Shown here in pieces: positions 63,390 to 64,000 of a stretch of DNA of 64,000 nt. Source of the DNA: Streptomyces venezuelae (lineage in GTDB: Bacteria; Actinomycetota; Actinomycetes; Streptomycetales; Streptomycetaceae); assembly GCF_008642315.1 (NCBI RefSeq), contig NZ_CP029192.1, positions 6,758,001 to 6,822,000 on the forward strand, given 5' to 3'. The first letter of the stretch is position 1. Every line of letters starts with the position of its first letter. Under the pieces are notes generated by a model, which worked only from the letters and a program-made list of their open reading frames with translations, was not told the DNA's origin and searched no databases. Position numbers and translations under genes: made by a program.

Positions 63390-64000
63390 TCAGGCCAGCA
63401 GCTCGGCGATCTCCACACGCAGCAGCGCGCGGACGTTCTCGATGTGGTTGACGATGGTCGCGACCGACGAACCGGCGAACAGCAGACCCACCGCGACGTC
63501 GTCCTGCGAGGTGACCAGCGAACCGGAGTCGCCGCCCGCGGAGATGTTCGTCGTGACGATCTGGTCCTTGAAGCGGGCCGTGCCCGCCGTGCCGTAGTTC
63601 ACGTCGACCGTCGCGTCGACCGCGATGATCCGGCCGAAGCTGATGTTCGTGGTCCTGCCGGTCTTCTTGAGCAGGTCGCCGACGGCCACGTTGGCCTTGC
63701 GCCGCCAGGCCCGCGGGGCGCCGCTGAAGTACTGCTCGCGCGTCGCGTCCTGGAAGTCGACGGCGCCGAGCGCCGCGTCCACGACGTTGTTGTGCCGCTC
63801 CAGCGGGATCTGCGGGGCGAACTGGATCGTGATGAACCGCTCCAGGGTCGCGATGCGGTCGGCCGGGTCCTGGCCGCCGTCGAAGACGCCGGGCTGCACG
63901 ATCGCGCTGCCCAGCTGCGCCCGGTTGGAATCGGCGAGCACGTGGTTGTTGGAGAGGATGTAGAACTTCGCCGGTACGCCGAGTCCCGCGCCGGGCGGGT
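63390..64000 (-). CDS. Trypsin-like serine protease, C-terminal part (5-prime end outside the window)
   Basis: The frame stays open to the end of the window. The visible residues start PPGAGLGVPAKFYILSNNHVLADSN, with the histidine of the catalytic triad in NNHV; the nucleophile is in ISAGGDSGSLV. A candidate aspartate lies in VDAALGAVDF. The last 60 residues (VGLLFAGSSVATIVNHIENVRALLRVEIAELL, read in part) fit the C-terminal strand and helix of S1-type proteases. The N-terminus, and therefore the presence of a signal peptide, cannot be judged. Confidence 0.8.
   Translation of the reverse strand, partial: PPGAGLGVPAKFYILSNNHVLADSNRAQLGSAIVQPGVFDGGQDPADRIATLERFITIQFAPQIPLERHNNVVDAALGAVDFQDATREQYFSGAPRAWRRKANVAVGDLLKKTGRTTNISFGRIIAVDATVDVNYGTAGTARFKDQIVTTNISAGGDSGSLVTSQDDVAVGLLFAGSSVATIVNHIENVRALLRVEIAELLA

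Overview
The window is chromosomal DNA of a Streptomyces-type actinomycete. The evidence is very high GC, frequent GTG starts and 1-11 nt start/stop overlaps, the sporulation regulator gene whiA next to uvrC-rapZ-yvcK, the gap-pgk-tpiA-secG and tkt-tal-zwf-opcA-pgl blocks, and a complete suf operon with a Rieske ferredoxin gene. From memory, the gene order matches the conserved core of Streptomyces chromosomes. I see no rRNA, tRNA, CRISPR array, insertion sequence or prophage; nothing looks recently acquired.

Layout. 1-5.1 kb: a clipped metallo-hydrolase gene, a mycothiol-type isomerase homologue, uvrA and a crotonase. 5.1-11.7 kb (accessory): a PfkB kinase, a Rieske lipoprotein, a helix-turn-helix regulator, a secreted papain-like protease with a membrane-anchored partner, and a cell-envelope module. 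In that module an L,D-transpeptidase lipoprotein gene diverges from an ECF sigma factor gene, which overlaps a gene for a membrane protein whose outer domain looks like a catalytically dead L,D-transpeptidase. 11.8-16.8 kb: uvrC-rapZ-yvcK-whiA with overlapping ends. 17-20 kb: a secreted zinc carboxypeptidase. 20-33 kb: central carbon metabolism (gap, pgk, tpiA, secG, an RbpA-family gene, pgi, then tkt-tal-zwf-opcA-pgl on the other strand). 33.6-37.2 kb: heme A synthesis (ctaB, ctaA) around two little-known genes. 37.3-39.8 kb: an aminoglycoside-acetyltransferase homologue with an ABC exporter. 40-46.6 kb: sufR-B-D-Rieske-C-S-U-DUF59. 46.7-49.9 kb: SMR pump with TetR regulator, then an HxlR regulator fused to a peroxiredoxin, divergent from an MFS transporter. 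49.9-54.4 kb: dapD, a lipoprotein, a second sigma factor/membrane-sensor pair, and dapA. 54.5-64 kb: a three-gene envelope or stress cluster, several single enzymes, a secreted nuclease, a large acidic unknown protein and a clipped trypsin-like protease.

Regulatory sequences readable by eye include PafBC/RecA-independent DNA-damage promoter motifs in front of both uvrA and uvrC, a SufR palindrome overlapping the sufR start codon, a DtxR-like palindrome next to it, perfect palindromes beside regulator genes, and many long GC-rich terminator hairpins. The most unusual item is the sigma factor/pseudo-transpeptidase/transpeptidase module at 9.5-11.7 kb. The HxlR-peroxiredoxin fusion at 47.6-48.5 kb is second.

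All functions are inferred from sequence patterns read by eye; no database search or structure prediction was run.
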